DNA from: Trichoplax adhaerens
Lineage: Eukaryota > Placozoa > Uniplacotomia > Trichoplacea > Trichoplacidae
NCBI RefSeq assembly: GCF_000150275.1
Contig: NW_002060965.1
Span: forward strand, 252,923 to 316,922
Direction: 5' to 3'
DNA: 64,000 nt
The notes beneath the pieces are model-generated. The model saw nothing but the letters and a program-made list of their open reading frames with translations, was not told the DNA's origin and made no database searches. Shown piece after piece: positions 37,391 to 49,556 of this stretch. Position 1 is the first letter of the stretch. Every line of letters starts with the position of its first letter. Both the position numbers and the translations under genes were made by a program.

Positions 37391-37990
37391 ATAATATGTC
37401 TCTAGTAATATATTGTAAATTATACTTTAAGGCTTTGTAGTTAATCGTCCTAGCTAATATCCTAACATGCATCATTAGAATGATATTTCGCGACCATAAA
37501 TCGAGAAGATCCTGTATGCCAAATACTATAATTTAATCTATACTGTAACAGCTGTAGTTGATTATTTCACTTATGACCTACCTTGTGTAAAAGTATGATT
37601 TGTTGCCAGTAGCGCAATGGAAAGGATGTTATATGCTCAGCACTCTGTTTTAATCCATACTTTAATAGCATGCAGCTGATGATTTAACTTGTGGTATTAC
37701 ATACGAATGCAACAGCATGATTTATAGCCAGCAATAAGGAACAAAAAAGTAGCTACAAGCTCAGTACTCTAGGCTAATCTATTCTTTAATTGTGCATAGT
37801 TGATCGTTTAACTCATGACTTTTCGTATACAGTAGTATGACTCAATAATAAGAAGTTGAAAGATGCTATATGCCCAGTACTATATTTTAATTTATACTAT
37901 AATAGGAAGTATTTGATTATTTAACTTTTGACCTTCGTATGAAACAGTTTGATTTATTGGCAATAAGAAAAAGGAAAAGATGCATGCTAT
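37391..37990. repeat. Tandem array, about 120-bp unit, five copies
   Basis: Units begin near 37391, 37513, 37631, 37756 and 37869, giving spacings of 113-125 bp. Each has a CAGTACTCTA.TTTAATC.ATACTTTAATA core (a diverged form in the first), then GTTGAT.ATTTAACT.ATGAC, then a GTATGA-TTTAT.GCCAGCAATAAG segment. Copies have drifted by many substitutions and small indels. No open frame persists through the units. It begins right where the TPR pseudogene fades, and the period is near the 126 bp of a TPR codon unit; I could not align the two convincingly. Confidence 0.7.
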
Positions 37991-40900
37991 ATTAAAACCG
38001 TATATTTGAAATAAATCTTAAAGGGCATATAATTCTTCCATTAAAATTAGATCACAACTGGTATTATAGTTCCATTTCCTATTACAGTAAATTTTAAAGG
38101 TTGGCACTGATCACTATTGTCAAGTACAGCAGCTACTTGTTACTAGAGTCTTGTAAGTTTACCAATCAATATGACAATCATTCTAATTTCTTTTCCTTTT
38201 TGATTACACGTTTTTACGAACACATCTACAGAGCTTTTTATTTGATGTGAAATTTTAAGCCAACAGAAACAAATTAACTTACGTTAAAGATTTTAGATAT
38301 CGTAAAAAATATTTAATTAATTGCATATAAATACAGACATAGAACTTTTAAATTTTTAATAACATAAACGGCAAATGTTTAATTATATTAAATAGCTAGG
38401 CCATAAATTGCTATATACTGCATGACAAATCAGTAAAGGGGTTGCAACATGTTAAATTCGAATATTTTGCATCATTATAAAGATTCCACCTGGTAATGCA
38501 ATTGTAGCATCATCTTGCTCTTTGCAGAGTCTAGTTTACTGTTAATATGCGGCATTTTGTATCTGAACTAGACCTTAAAAGTAGTTTCAATTTGAGCACA
38601 TATCTATTACTCATATCAAGTTGCTATTGATCACAAACTTTATAACCTGATATCAAAGCAATTATTTCTTATCATTTATTTATTCAAGAATTCTTTAGCT
38701 TTCTAGCCGAGTCGAGTTGACGTACCAATTATATAATTTACTCCTTTATCAACTTCAACTTAAAAATAGTATAAAAGTGAATTTTTTTATTTATTCTTTT
38801 AAATTCCTCGAAATTTGCATTGAAATAATCAAAGGAAATATCCCAATGGTCGTGTGAACCGAATAAGCTATAAATAATTGATTAATTTTGCAGTTAATCA
38901 TGAAATCAATATTAGATGTCGCAATGATTTTAAATCATATGAAAGTGCACAGATGATGCATGAAATGCATTGAAGGGATTTTCCAATTTATCAGCTAAAT
39001 AAAAAGATTTTGCATTATATTAGCTAATACAAGAATTGAATTATCGGATAGAAATGATACTTATTTCGTTTAAAAAACTATTGTAAAGAGAGTATGATCG
39101 TAAACTTATTTAAAATGGCTTATAATTGCATTTGTTTGTTACACCGAAATATACGAGAGCTACTTGAGGCCCTAAAACAATAATCTACGACTACCGATTG
39201 TTCAAATATCTAATTTTAAGCTCAGCACAAAGATTTATGTTACCAAAATAACAATCGTTTGCGATATTTGTAGTTGTAATATGGTGATAATAGATTTAAG
39301 CCTTCCATTTTCTATAAAGACTTTTGAGAAAATGAGAGCATTATTCAATGTAGCAAGATCTATAATCCAAAACTTTCTTTACTATAAATTAATTAAGAAA
39401 TAATGAATTACATGTTACTCAATGTATCTCGAATCTAATTAGGAAACGATAGCATATGAGATAATCATGATTGTATTATGATTTACTAAATAGCCTTGAT
39501 AATTTAATCAAACGCAACATCGCGTAACAGTATCTACATTCATCTATCCAGCATACAAATGGGAATCGATAATGGCTCTTTAAAGCTAGAGCAAAGAAAG
39601 TATTGAACAATGATCACCGTTTCAAAATAAAGTAAATTAAAAAATTATACAGCCACTGATACAAGACGCAATGAAAAGTTAAAGGTGGGGTGCTTTACTT
39701 GGCTATTGTTATAGTCTAACCAATCGTCGGCATCATGGATATACACATTTTAGCACGCCACCTTCCAACTCTGTAGTAGCCTAAAGCTTTGAATGGTTAT
39801 TTAATTGTATGCTAGTCTATTGCCACCGCCTTAACAGCAATCTATTTAAATTTAACATAAAAAATTAAATAGTCACAGTCGATATCGTCTGGTTTGTTTA
39901 ATTAGTCCTTTGTTCGCATTAACTGAATTATTCTATGGACTATTCATCAATTTTGTCACTATATTGCTAGGCATATTGAGCTATTGAGGTCAGTTGGATC
40001 ATTAATTTATTTTTAAACAATAATATAACTTGAATTTCAATATTATTTAGCTCTGTAATTATTCAACTTTGTTTTGAATCCCCCCCGTAGTTTGACATTA
40101 AGACAAGTCGCATATACTGTGACAGTTTTTTGTATTCATTACTTCTTTTTAGTAATCAATCGACTAAAACCACATTGACTACTCTTCTATCGCTATCTAG
40201 TCTATCATCATCGTCATTATTATCGTCATCATCCGTTCAACATCAAAACAACGACAAGCATAACATTTATAATTTATTGCTGTTAAGACATTGCTACAAT
40301 TAGAAATAAAAATTGATGCTATACGCCAATTAATTGAAAGGAAACTGAAGGTTTTCATGTTGGCCAACAATTTGATTTTAACGTCAAGGTAAAACACATT
40401 TTTCTTACACAAATTCCAATTTGTGATCATATAGAATCATTGCAGTAGAATTTAAAATGGTAGAAAAAAACAATACTATATTGCTCATGATAGGATAAAA
40501 ATATTTAATTAACAAACTATTTTAACCTTGTTCGTGTAAATTTCTAATTATAGTTCAATTCCAATTGAAAAGCTGCAGCGAAAAATATGATTGAATAAGC
40601 TTAAAAAGTTAAACTCGCCTACGTACTAAACTATTCGAAGCAATTACTTCATTTACAAACCGTCATTTAATAAGTCTCTAATTAATCATCGTGATATTCT
40701 TACGTAATCATTCTTTAACTTAGATTGATAGCATTCCACATAAAGCCGTTGTATACCAACCTTCAGTAGTATCTATTTAATTGAGATATATTGCTAATGA
40801 ATCATTGTTCTTCAACTAAATTTTACCATTAAAGCTGATTTAGACAGAATTGAACAAAAAAATTGGACTAGTTCTTTTTCTCTCCTTATCACAGCAATTG

Positions 40901-41861
40901 GATAATTTTAAGACTATTTCTTCTCAATTTTTAATCGAGAAAAGAAACAGCATTGGAAATATTTCCCACGATGAATAATTCCGGTGATTCAAATGTAACC
41001 GCTCAATTAAATGGTAAGACTTTTTAAATTTTTACCCAAGAATAGAACAGCACTGTTCTACAGTAAATCAGTTTCCTTTATTTGAACTTAGTCTCGCTTT
41101 TTTTTTTATGATAGTCAAGAAGTAAGATTACTAAGTATCAAAATCAATCAATATTCTATGAAACCACTCTTTTTCTACAAATATAAAACATAAAATGAAA
41201 TCTATCAGCAAAATTAAATTATAAATTTGTACTGAAATCGATAAAAAACAGGACCATTAATGCCATTTTTCTTAATTTGTAATCCTCACTATAGAAGACA
41301 TAATCTTCCGTTAATTTTATTTTCATGCAGTATAAACTAAAAAGGCTTAAATTGATATCCTGCTTCGCTAATGTAATTTTTTATACCAATGTCACTGTGA
41401 GATTGGTAGATCAAGAATCTTCAAGACTTAAGAAAATTAAGATTTATAGAACAAAACCTCGTTTACAAAGATGCAACTTAATCGATCAGTTGATTATTTC
41501 TAACGAGAAAGAACTATTTTACTGTACTAAACTACTCGCTTATATACTTTTTCGCGTTAATAATCTTAGCACCTTACTTACTACAAACTTCAGTATCTCA
41601 AATGCAGGATAATTTACACCTATCACGTGAAGCTATAGTGTGAGCCGTGTAACGTTCCTCTTCAAAAGGGTACATTTGCTAAGCTAGCTATAATTAATAC
41701 TTAAGCCTGTAATGGAATATCTATCACACGTTGAACACGATAACTACGTTAGACATTACTAAATATATCATCAATTTAGAATACAATATTACACTGTCTT
41801 ACAGTCACATATAGGCAGAAATATTTTACTTGTATTTATTGTCAAACTTTAATCACATGAT
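37991..41861. other. Long gene-poor stretch
   Basis: AT-rich. Seen inside: an imperfect inverted repeat of 12-bp arms (AGGTGGGGTGCT at 39683-39694 and its partner at 39752-39763, one mismatch), a run of ATC/GTC trinucleotides at 40200-40240, and a possible 5' exon at 40971-41013, described separately. The open stretch 41325-41612 (95 codons, ATG) has no recognised family and is left uncalled. Confidence 0.4.
40971..41013 (+). other. Candidate 5' coding exon of the GPCR gene
   Basis: ATG followed by 13 codons (MNNSGDSNVTAQLN) and one base, then a good splice donor GGTAAGA. The peptide carries NNS and NVT glycosylation sequons, as expected of an extracellular GPCR N-terminus. The phase (one base) fits a pyrimidine-rich acceptor at 47856-47857 just before the receptor frame. 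The joined junction reads N-V-S, a further sequon. The intron would be 6.8 kb, far longer than others here, and would span an LTR and two repeat arrays, so this exon may belong elsewhere or be chance. Confidence 0.3.
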
Positions 41862-42410
41862 AGCAGTTCTAGTCATTGCAACAAATATTGACTAAACTGT
41901 CTTCTGTTAAATCAATCGGGCAACTGAATCATTAAGTGCTTTACTTTGCTGTTTTATTCAACAAATCTATCTCCCTGCAATATACTCTCCTGGAAAATTT
42001 TCACTATTTCCTATGACGATTGAATTATATTACATGCTTTAGTAATTAAATCGAAATATTAATTACAATTTTATTTTATAAATTCTTTTACTAGCTAATG
42101 TTAGTGCTACAATGTTAATGCAACCATTCTTATACCAGTGTTACACATGGACCGAAATGTGTTGGTTGTATTTAAATTCGAAATTTTAATTGGAAGATAG
42201 GAGTTCTGGTCATTGCAATTAATATTGATTAAACCGTTTCCTACTAAATCGATTGGACATCTACATTATCAAATACTTTACTTTGCTGCTGTGTTGAACA
42301 AATTTATTTTCTATGAACATTCTGCACTCCGCCGGAAAATTTTCGGTATTTCCCACGCCGAACAAATTCTACTGCGATACTTTAGTAATTAAATCGAAAC
42401 ATAAATTGTA
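41862..42410. repeat. Two-copy direct repeat, period about 333 bp
   Basis: The segment at 41862-42062 recurs at 42196-42410. GCAGTTCTAGTCATTGCAAC matches GGAGTTCTGGTCATTGCAAT, and both copies continue through ATTGA.TAAAC.GT, ACTTTGCTG, GGAAAATTTTC and TTTAGTAATTAAATCGAAA. The region between the copies does not repeat. No coding sequence. Confidence 0.65.
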
Positions 42411-43204
42411 TTTTTTCATTACAAACATTTCACTTACGAACTGAATTAGTTGAAATAGCTGCAGTCTTATCCATAGCTTAAAGCTAGCAATATTGCTGCT
42501 TTGGAAACAAATAGAATGCTAATTATAATAATAACTAAATAAAAACGACATTGATGGCCGAAATAATCATTCAAAAGGATTCCAATGGAAATAGATATTA
42601 GAATTGATTGACAGGATCACCGAAATATACGGGCAACATTTAATCTTTAGTGCGGTCAGAACAAATAGTATAGTTTATCTTATAGATAACTAATTTTAAA
42701 ATAGACCCGATAGCTGAAATAATTATTTTAGCAATGTTGCAAGGTAACCTATATTCAAACATTCAATAGTAAAAACAAGCCGAGTGGACTCGTAGATGAA
42801 TCTGTTACGGTAAATTTTGTCATAGAGGAAAAAATCTTTGTAAGGTTGATGTTATCTTAATCTTTATTTTAAAGAGAAATTATAGTCCTGTAATATAACA
42901 ATTATCCTTAAAATAGTCCATTTTTAAAACAGTACTAAACTTACTAACGAGTTTGATATTGTTTTTTGAACTATCCCACTTCTATCGTTAAGGAAGTAAT
43001 AATCAAATAATTACGAACAATCAAGGCATACGATACCGTGGTACTTTTAGCAGATGCAGACAGAATCAGTCTGACTCCAGTATTAATTAAATCAATAATT
43101 AATGTCAATCTCTCTGAGGCTGCCCTAGATTTGGCCAAGATTCCAAGGGCTTCAATAATAACCCTCAATACTAACATAACTAATTAAACTTTTTTGTGGC
43201 CTGT
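42411..43204. other. Intergenic; both strands open near 43009-43182
   Basis: Mostly closed frames. At about 43009-43182 the plus strand reads 58 codons ending at TAA (..DTVVLLADADRISLTPVL..) and the minus strand is also open. Base composition is less AT-rich than around it. No family recognised and no start codon on plus; it may be an exon or remnant of unknown type. Confidence 0.35.
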
Positions 43205-43770
43205 TGTGATATACACCGATCACGAGATTCCAAATTTTAGAAAAATAAGGGCTTTATTGAATCTTATACAAAGATTAACTACACACAGCTCTACTTTAGC
43301 CGAATACTACTCTAAAGACTTCTAGAACGAACTAACAGAATAATCTAAAGTTGCATGCTTTTATGCTTTTCGTAGCATTCGCAGCTACAATCCGCATGGC
43401 AACCTTTTACCTTATTTTATGCCTAGTTAAATTATTCTTAGAGACACTATTCTACTGCGGACCATCATTAATCCGATATGGATACGACTACAGTATTTAC
43501 GTAGACATTATTCATACCAGCCAAAGTACAGTACAATGAGTTAACCATATCCTAATATATGATTTACATTTGTATTTTTACCTATAACCTTATTAGTAAC
43601 TCAACACCTTAATGTATATAGTTATCTGTACTCTAGCATAGAGTCTATACCACTACAGTCTAAAGTTACGGCTACCAAATATCTCTTAGGATAAATATAG
43701 AAGTTACGCTACCGTACATCATACTAAACATGGCTAACAGTCTACAATCACAATACAAAGTTACATTACA
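43205..43770 (-). repeat. Solo LTR, family D, copy 2
   Basis: 566 bp, almost identical to 476-1027 over its length. Ends are TGTGATATACACC and GTTACATTACA. Flanks CCTGT (43200-43204) and CATGT (43771-43775) agree at four of five positions, consistent with an aged target duplication. Same orientation as copy 1. The open frame 43351-43539 repeats the one in copy 1 and is LTR sequence. Confidence 0.75.
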
Positions 43771-44599
43771 CATGTCTACTACATTTATAAACGCTACGTA
43801 TAACAAAAGTCATTTTGATGGCATGGATACAACGATTTCCGCTAAATCTATGTCTCACTGCTGATATATATTATGTTAGTGCTACAGCATTAAATCAATT
43901 AATCGAATGATGCTTCTTTTAGCTTTAAAATAGAGGATAGCCTTTATAACCTCATAAATTTTTATGAGGCCGGTGATATAAGGCTGATTATAATATAGAG
44001 AAGCTGTCTTACGACTTTTTATCGTTACGCTAATTATTTCTCTTATATGAATATAAAAATATCAAATATACTCTATTGGATTTCTATAATATTACACCTT
44101 TTAAACATTATTCTGCCTTTCTTTCCGTTATTTACATAAGATCTGGCATAAATATAAAAATAACAAAACTACTGTTATACTAGTTGAAAGAGCAATAGCA
44201 GATAGAAATAAACTGTTACCAATGACCATTGACGATAATTATATACTATTTAATTTGGTAATCATCACTAATTTGATTCCAACTTTATTCTCAATCCTCT
44301 ACTATCAAACAAATTTCTAATTAGTTTTACTGCAGTCATAATTAAAATAATACAGCATACTAGAACAATTATATCTCAGGTAGACAAATAATCAATATTT
44401 AAGACTTCCATTAGTCCGATATTAGTCGTCTTGCAAAGACATAGAAGTTTGTACTTTTCGATATAACCATTTTAAATCTCAAAACACAGAATAGGAAAGA
44501 ATATTAGCACGCATAGCGGTACGGACATACTGTCTTGAAAGACTTTAAATTTCCCAAAAATAGTTAGTTCTTCCATTTTAGATAATCATAAAGTAAAAA
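43771..44599. other. Intergenic with a strong short hairpin
   Basis: A hairpin with a perfect 9-bp stem and 2-base loop (CCTCATAAA at 43950, TTTATGAGG to 43969) extends outward through AGCCTTTATA/TATAAGGCT with a small interruption, making roughly a 45-bp cruciform. Otherwise AT-rich with no gene. Confidence 0.45.
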
Positions 44600-45625
44600 A
44601 TGAACGCATATTTCTAATCTGCTATGCTATAGGAAAGAAATCATTAGCACTTGATTGAATGCCTTAATACTTAAATTCATTTTTAATCCATATTGTCACG
44701 TTCTGAACTTTAATTAATCCAATTATTCCATGGAATATTTTACAATTTTCATCGGATATATTCAATTTACCAAAACACTTCTTCATGAAATGCTAAAAAA
44801 TTATTTAAGCTTATCTATGGTTTGAATTAAGAATACTTCACGATGGTAGCAATACCGTACTAATTATCATTATTGGTCGCAATAATACCACGTCGATGAA
44901 GAATCTATTCATTTCCAATGCAATATTTTACTTCTTGTACTTTACTTAATCTAATTATTTCATGAAGTGTTTAGAACAATCATCGGATATATTCAATTTA
45001 CCAAAGCGCTATTATTTTGGAATATTGAAAAATTATTTAAGTTAACCCATAGCTTAGATTAAAAGCAATTTAAAATGCTAGAAAGAAATAGCCATAAAAA
45101 TCTCATCCTTGATCGCGAAAATACTACAATGAAGAAGAAACTATTTATTTCTAATCTATATTTTTAAGTCCTGAACTTCAGTAAATCCAATTATTTCAAA
45201 AACCATTTTTACAATTTTCTTTGGATATATTCAATTTACTAAAGCGATATGGTTTTATGATACTAAAATTATTGAAGGTAACCCCTAAGCATAGATTAAG
45301 GATAATTTAAAATGACAGTAAGAAATTGCTGTATAAATCTCATTCTTGATTGCAGTAATACTACCTTGATCAAGAATCAGTTCATTTCTAATCTATATTT
45401 TGGCGCCCTAAATTTAGTATATCCAATTATTTCATGAATAATTTTACAGTTTCCATCAGATATATTCAATTTACCAAAGCACTACTCTTTCATGATGTAA
45501 AAAAATTATTAAAAGTAAACCCATAGCTCACATTAAGGATAACTTAAGATGATAGCGAGAAATTTTTTTACTCAATCTCATTATTTATCGCAATAATGCC
45601 ACCTTGATAAAGAAATGACCTTGCA
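44600..45625. repeat. Tandem array, about 235-bp unit, four copies
   Basis: The anchor GGATATATTCAATTTAC occurs near 44754, 44986, 45224 and 45461, spacings of 232-238 bp. Each unit also carries TCATTTCTAATC, a CCAATTATTTCATGAA segment, AAAATTATT.AAGTTAACCCATAGCTTAGATTAA in diverged form, and CAATAATACCAC.TTGATGAAGAA. Unit-to-unit divergence is substantial. Non-coding satellite-like array; boundaries approximate. Confidence 0.75.
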
Positions 45626-47857
45626 TAATTTTAAAGCAAAAAAGACAATTAAATCAATCGTATATCATCGGTAAATAAACATAAACTGAAAATTATAATA
45701 ACATTTTCCTATTATGATTATTCTGAATTACGCTACTATGAATATCAATATAAGCGTAGCGCTATCGTTAGGTTCTGATTAATAGGAACAAAAGAATGCT
45801 AACTTCAATTATCCCTCTTTTACTCTCACAAGACATTATTCATAATGAAAATCATTAGAGTAAACCTCAACTCTAGATGTTGCACTACTTACTCTTTGTT
45901 ACAATTTTACTAAGCACCTTTCAATTAGTACAAGACACAAATAGATATTATAATAGTATAAACGTTATTAAAATTTTCATGAAATCGCAGCTATTTAAAT
46001 CGAGCCTCTCGTTTTTTAATTCATCCTGACTAGTTATTCTTATAATAATTCTCGCCTATTCAGTTGGTATTATAATAAATCTTGTTTAAGCTGGAATTAG
46101 AAAACTATATCAAAAATATCGTAATAATTCTATCGAGATATAGTTGTACCTGTATCCTCTTATTACTTGCAGCATGCAATATGATTTGTAAAACCTTCAA
46201 TCAAAGCACCATCTTGACTTTTAAATCTGCTACGATACCGAAGCTAGCCTATAGAATCATCGATTGCCACAAAAAGGAAATTTTTTGTCCGTAAAAGTTA
46301 TTTTGCACAATTAGCATCTTAACGTTTCCAAATATCATTACTGAGCAAGATAAACTAGAGCATTTTTATGATCCTTAAAATGTAAGTATTTCTTACAATA
46401 GGCCTAAATTTTATCATTATATTAAGCACTTTATCCATTAAATTATTGTAAATACAAAATATCAAAAATTGCTGATCCTCCAAAGTAAAAATTTATGTCT
46501 TAAGCTCGATTACGTAATAATCACAAAACTGACTTCATAGATAAAATTTCTATTTACAATTTCTCAGCAACATTGAAAATTCTACTTGGCATCAATCTTT
46601 ACTAAAAAAAATTCATTTCTACTATAATTTAGCAATATTTAAGTTGTAGTCAGTAAAACTCATTCAAGTACAACCCTAACAGTTGCTAGCCGCTATTGCT
46701 GGCCATTGCAGAAGAATTCAATTATCATTACATTATAATGAAAAGTTAAATTTGTATAGACTGTCATTTCTGAAGTTTTAATTGACGTAGCAGTATCCTC
46801 CAATGCATCATTCAAAACGAATTGGGTACGACATTTTACCATATTGACATCAAAAGCGCACGACTTATGATGCGTAAATGGCATAGGAAACATGATAATT
46901 ATCGCATGTCTATAATAACGAACGAGACCATCAGCTAACCATTTGATAAATCCAATCAAGAAATATGTTTACAAGCATTCTTACTGAAAACAAATAAGCC
47001 TATCAAATAAATACATACAAATGACAAATTAACCATCAGTTATACAATATAGCATGTATACTATAGACGAAAAAAGGCATACAGTAAAGCCTCATTAAAT
47101 CAAATATGGGATGATAATGTTTCTTAATGAAGAGGTTATGAATAACTTTCTCTTGCCTTTTAAAATGTATAGCTAGATCAGAGCAGTAAAACTAGAAATT
47201 GATCCTAGGGAATCTTTCACTTTTACATTCTTTCGGGTATAATATCTTTTTCATTCACTCTTGATGAATGTTGGATTTGTGTATTGCCTTAAAATGTAAC
47301 GATCATTAAAATAGATTTAGATGTAATAGCTACACTTCATTTTATGAAATAAAATTAATCTAGCTGAAAATGACTAAAGTAAACTCAAGAAATACCTAAC
47401 TGTTTTCGTATTTCCTAAAACCTTTGAAACCTTTCTAAAATATACTCTTATCATATCTTCAAATCTCTAACAGATCAATACAAATTTCAAAATAGATTTT
47501 CATAATTATGCTTCTATACTATCACCAAATCGTTGATCTAGAGAAACGAATGCAATTCTAAAAATAAATCATTCTTGCGGGCTAGTTATAAGATTATGTG
47601 AAAGTCTATTCACGAAAATCATGCTGCAGCATCAAAATATGCATGGTTACTAATAATACTCGATAATGAAATCGTTAACTTTCTAACGTAATTTTCATTT
47701 TAAGTAATATAAAAATTATATTTTGCCAGGATATGATAAGATATCGAAGTATTCACATAATGTCTTGCCGACTCAAAAATCAACTTTGAAAACATTTCTT
47801 TTATTGAACTTCTACTAACACGTGAATTGCTTCTCTTTCTTCCTTATAAAATAATAG
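45626..47857. other. Intergenic, 5' flank of the GPCR
   Basis: AT-rich. A minus-strand open stretch at 46693-46959 has protein-like composition (..FDVNMVKCRTQFVLNDALE..) but starts with TTG and has no recognised family; it could be an unidentified exon. A pyrimidine-rich tract and AG at 47830-47857 look like a splice acceptor for the GPCR exon. Confidence 0.35.
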
Positions 47858-47877
47858 TATCTATCGCTCCAGAATAC

Positions 47878-48858
47878 ATGGTTAGTGGCATTTTTACAAT
47901 TTTATCCAATGCAACATTATTAGCACTTATTCTATCAAGCAGAAGATTGAGGACTATACGCCATGTAATTATTATGAGCACATTAGTTGCTGGAATTTTA
48001 TTTGCTGCATCATACATAATCCCGCGATTTGCAATCCTGCTAACCAATGGAACCCTAAGCTTTCCTCGCGATTTTCGTTGCGGTATCCTGTCACGTATTG
48101 GACAATCATTATTTTTATGCTTAAATCTCCACCTATTAATCCACGTATTAGAAGTTTATATTCTAGTCGTTTATCCATTTCGCACTCAACAATGGTTGAG
48201 AAAGAAAATGATCACGATCATTTTAGTCGTTATTTGGTCTATTACTATTTTAATTCCGACGGTATTTCAGCTGTATTTCGAGCTGAAAGCAATTGCGGAT
48301 ACGCGTTTTAATGAATTAGCATGTGCACAAGTTTCTACAACCTTATTAACTGTTATTAGCTTATGTTTAGCTTTACTTTCATTTTCAATCTTAGTTGTAT
48401 CATCAGTAGCTTATGCTCATGTCTTACATATCACTAATCGCGCTATTACAGAAACATATAAAGTATTAAATCGTCTTTCCATCAATTTTGATGAAGGTAA
48501 TACTAAAGTTTCACGTCAGAAGAAAAAAATTTCTAACTTAAAATTAAGAATTAAAAGTGTATTTCAAGCCCTAGTATTTTATCTATTTTATCTATTATCC
48601 TTAACGCCATTTTTAATTCTGATTATTTATACTCAGTTTGCATATACCATCTATCTACTCCCATGGCCGTCGCAGCTTCGTGTAGTATTTCGTTATATAC
48701 AATATATTGCTTTTTTCTTTCCAGCAATACAGCCAATTTTATTCCTTCTGTTTACTGCTGAATTTCGCAAAGAAATGAAATTATACGGAAAAAGAGTACC
48801 AGTAAGCACCTCTTTATCTAAAAGAGGGCTTTCAACGATGGGTGCATTTTCTACTTAA
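47878..48858 (+). CDS. Rhodopsin-class GPCR, orphan
   Basis: The frame is open from 47761, but the first ATG is at 47878, giving 326 aa; a spliced start is possible (acceptor AG at 47856-47857). Seven hydrophobic helices are visible: about 4-21, 29-52, 69-99, 110-132, 151-180, 228-252 and 269-292. Marks of class A: Asn11 in TM1, Cys68 at the top of TM3 with Cys149 in the second outer loop, Trp120 in TM4, Pro244 in TM6, and helix-8-like FRKEMK (296-301) after TM7. The signature motifs are altered: E-V-Y replaces D-R-Y (92-94), TM2 has A-G instead of A-D, TM6 has LTPF instead of CWLP, and TM7 has QPILF instead of NPxxY. Signals through G proteins at the plasma membrane are expected from the family; the ligand is unknown. 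AATAAA at 49047. Confidence 0.82.
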   Translation: MVSGIFTILSNATLLALILSSRRLRTIRHVIIMSTLVAGILFAASYIIPRFAILLTNGTLSFPRDFRCGILSRIGQSLFLCLNLHLLIHVLEVYILVVYPFRTQQWLRKKMITIILVVIWSITILIPTVFQLYFELKAIADTRFNELACAQVSTTLLTVISLCLALLSFSILVVSSVAYAHVLHITNRAITETYKVLNRLSINFDEGNTKVSRQKKKISNLKLRIKSVFQALVFYLFYLLSLTPFLILIIYTQFAYTIYLLPWPSQLRVVFRYIQYIAFFFPAIQPILFLLFTAEFRKEMKLYGKRVPVSTSLSKRGLSTMGAFST

Positions 48859-49556
48859 TAATTAAATTATATAATTATTTCAAAGGATTCGTTAGTAGTA
48901 GCATTTAATGTTGATACGTTTACAATTTCCATAAATTAATCTAGAAGAATTGCTAATTTAGTTATTATGAAATGTTTCAAATGTTACATAGCTGATCATA
49001 TTACAAGTGCTATAATTAATCATTAAAGGGATTGTTAATGTATTGAAATAAACGGAAATTTTATGATTATTATTGAATTGTTATCTAATTTATTCAAATG
49101 GACTGCTAGATATTTATAAAATACTTAAAAATATATTAATTATCTCGCATATTATAGTTCATTTTTTTCTGACCATTCAGCTATTTCTCTTGTAATTTCT
49201 TCCATTTTATTTTTAATGGATCAATTTACTAATACAGACTTGACTTAATATAAATTTATCAGCATTAAATTATGAAACTTTCATAAAAACTCTTCTCCAA
49301 CAATTTCATTTGTGAAGTTCTTATTGAAAATCTTTTAAAAGTAAGTTTAGAAAAATATTTGAATATTATTTAAGTTTAGCAATTCTAGCTATGAAATCAG
49401 CGTCGAAATCATTACTGCACTGTAGCTGATTCGATATAATGAGAGTATTAGCATAATATAATAAAGAATTATAACATCTATTTTTATCATAAAATCTAGC
49501 TGTTAGAGTATTTCCATTGTTTATAATAGATTTATTTTTAAATGAAGCCCTTCTTC
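48859..49556. other. 3' flank of the GPCR, nothing else seen
   Basis: AT-rich with a poly(A) signal AATAAA at 49047-49052, about 190 bp after the GPCR stop. No gene or repeat recognised. Confidence 0.45.

Noticed and set aside
46693-46959. Minus-strand 88-codon frame near the GPCR
   Set aside because: No ATG at its start and no recognisable domain; kept only as a possible unidentified exon.
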